Assembly: GCF_018618755.1 (NCBI RefSeq)
Contig: NZ_JACSMR010000002.1
Coordinates: 62,001 to 126,000 of the forward strand
Source: Exiguobacterium sp. s193
Lineage (GTDB): Bacteria; Bacillota; Bacilli; Exiguobacteriales; Exiguobacteriaceae
Length of the DNA: 64,000 bases
Direction of reading: 5' to 3'
Numbering within the stretch: the first letter of the stretch is position 1; every line of letters starts with the position of its first letter. Shown here one piece after another: positions 62,899 through 64,000 of the stretch. The notes under the pieces were generated by a model that saw only the letters and a list, made by a program, of their open reading frames with translations, searched no databases and was not told the DNA's origin. Made by a program: the position numbers and the translations under genes.

Positions 62899-62922
62899 AT
62901 ATAGAAAGGGGCTCGATTCAGA

Positions 62923-63483
62923 GTGGAAGAAAAAGAGCAGAATCAAAACCTCAGTAATGAAGAAACAACCGAGCAACAAGCAGAAACAGTTGAAGTAACA
63001 GAAGAGGAACTCGTGCAAGCGGACCTCGTCGAAGAAGAAGCGACACCGAATTTTGAAGCACAACTTGCAGAAGCAAAAGCTTCAGAATTACGACTCCGTG
63101 CCGATTTTGATAACTTCAAGCGTCGTAACCGGATTGAAGCAGAAAATCGTGCGAAGTATTCATCACAAGCAATCGTCGAGAAGTTACTACCACTCGTCGA
63201 TAATCTTGACCGCGCACTTCAGATTGAGTCTGACAACGAAGAAACGAAGTCAGTCTTAGCTGGTGTCGAAATGGTCAAGCGTCAGTTAGCCGAAACCCTT
63301 CAAAACGAGGGTGTCGTTGAAATTCCAGCTGTAGGGGAAGCTTTTGACCCGAATCTGCATCAGGCAGTCGTTCAGGAAGCAAGTGACGAGTTCGAGTCGG
63401 GCATCGTAACGGCTGAATTCCAAAAAGGGTATAAGTTACATGATCGCGTGATTCGTCCAAGTATGGTCAAAGTCGCAGAGTAA
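62923..63483 (+). CDS. grpE: Nucleotide exchange factor GrpE
   Basis: GrpE releases ADP from DnaK. The 186-residue protein has an acidic, Glu/Gln-rich N-terminus (1-50), a long dimerising helix (RADFDNFKRRNRIEAENRAKYSSQ) and the C-terminal beta domain (NEGVVEIPAVGEAFDPNLHQAV, KGYKLHDRVIRPSMVKV). The GTG start is preceded by AAAGGGG about 11 bases away, a somewhat long spacing that may moderate its level relative to dnaK. Confidence 0.96.
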   Translation: MEEKEQNQNLSNEETTEQQAETVEVTEEELVQADLVEEEATPNFEAQLAEAKASELRLRADFDNFKRRNRIEAENRAKYSSQAIVEKLLPLVDNLDRALQIESDNEETKSVLAGVEMVKRQLAETLQNEGVVEIPAVGEAFDPNLHQAVVQEASDEFESGIVTAEFQKGYKLHDRVIRPSMVKVAE

Positions 63484-63512
63484 TCTTGATTCATCCGTAA
63501 TACAACAATTAA

Positions 63513-64000
<488 letters not shown>

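Overview
The window reads as chromosome of a low-to-mid GC Bacillota. Gene content, gene order (yqeG-yqeH-aroE-yqeI-nadD-yqeK-rsfS-yqeM-comEA-comEC-yqzM-holA-rpsT-lepA-hemW-hrcA-grpE-dnaK), frequent GTG/TTG starts, strong Shine-Dalgarno sites and a C30-type carotenoid cluster together suggest the genus Exiguobacterium or a close relative. That genus call is inference from protein style and synteny; no 16S gene is present.

Layout. 1-5.5 kb: 3' end of an acyl-CoA ligase, methylglyoxal synthase, a 51-residue membrane protein behind a promoter flanked by Fur-like boxes, a CssRS-type secretion-stress two-component pair, a short ComK and two uncharacterised genes. 5.5-13 kb: group II truncated globin, then addB-addA (recombination nuclease/helicase). 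13.4-16.8 kb: a stand-alone receiver overlapping a large hybrid-sensing histidine kinase, and a YisL-type membrane protein. 17-26.3 kb: a methyltransferase and two convergent carotenoid operons. The forward one has two CrtN/CrtI-type oxidoreductases and CrtM. The reverse one has a CruF-type hydratase, an acyltransferase, a CrtQ-type glycosyltransferase and a CrtP-type oxygenase. Together they predict a hydroxylated and/or glycosylated, acylated C30 xanthophyll. 26.4-31.6 kb: pssA, ybaK, a MATE exporter, a PaaG-type hydratase/isomerase and a CPA2 antiporter. 31.9-43 kb: a maltodextrin regulon: neopullulanase, MalE-F-G importer without its ATPase, a membrane-anchored extracellular alpha-amylase, a LacI-family regulator and maltose phosphorylase. 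Repeated TGCAAWCG-type palindromes in its promoters fit the LacI-family regulator and/or CcpA. 43-48 kb: YitT, HAD phosphatase, YjzD, isoaspartyl dipeptidase, a membrane-tethered thioredoxin and phosphatidylserine decarboxylase. 48-64 kb: the conserved ribosome-assembly/NAD/competence/HrcA-heat-shock block, with a perfect CIRCE element before hrcA; the window ends inside dnaK.

The most distinctive non-coding signal is a family of small inverted-repeat elements. One complete 129-bp copy (40449-40577) has 15-bp terminal inverted repeats (13/15 matching) and a 4-bp direct repeat on each side, which is the signature of a non-autonomous MITE. Composite or partial copies lie at about 13.1, 30.0-30.4 and 61.55 kb, all beside intrinsic-terminator hairpins. 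Other points: in-phase duplicate operators at the neopullulanase promoter, a hairpin resembling an IS605/TnpB right end near 0.9 kb, and a NotI/XhoI polylinker-like string between a Shine-Dalgarno and its ATG near 4.65 kb. I found no CRISPR array, tRNA, rRNA, prophage, or clearly new multi-gene system; the carotenoid cluster and the terminator-associated MITE family are the best leads.
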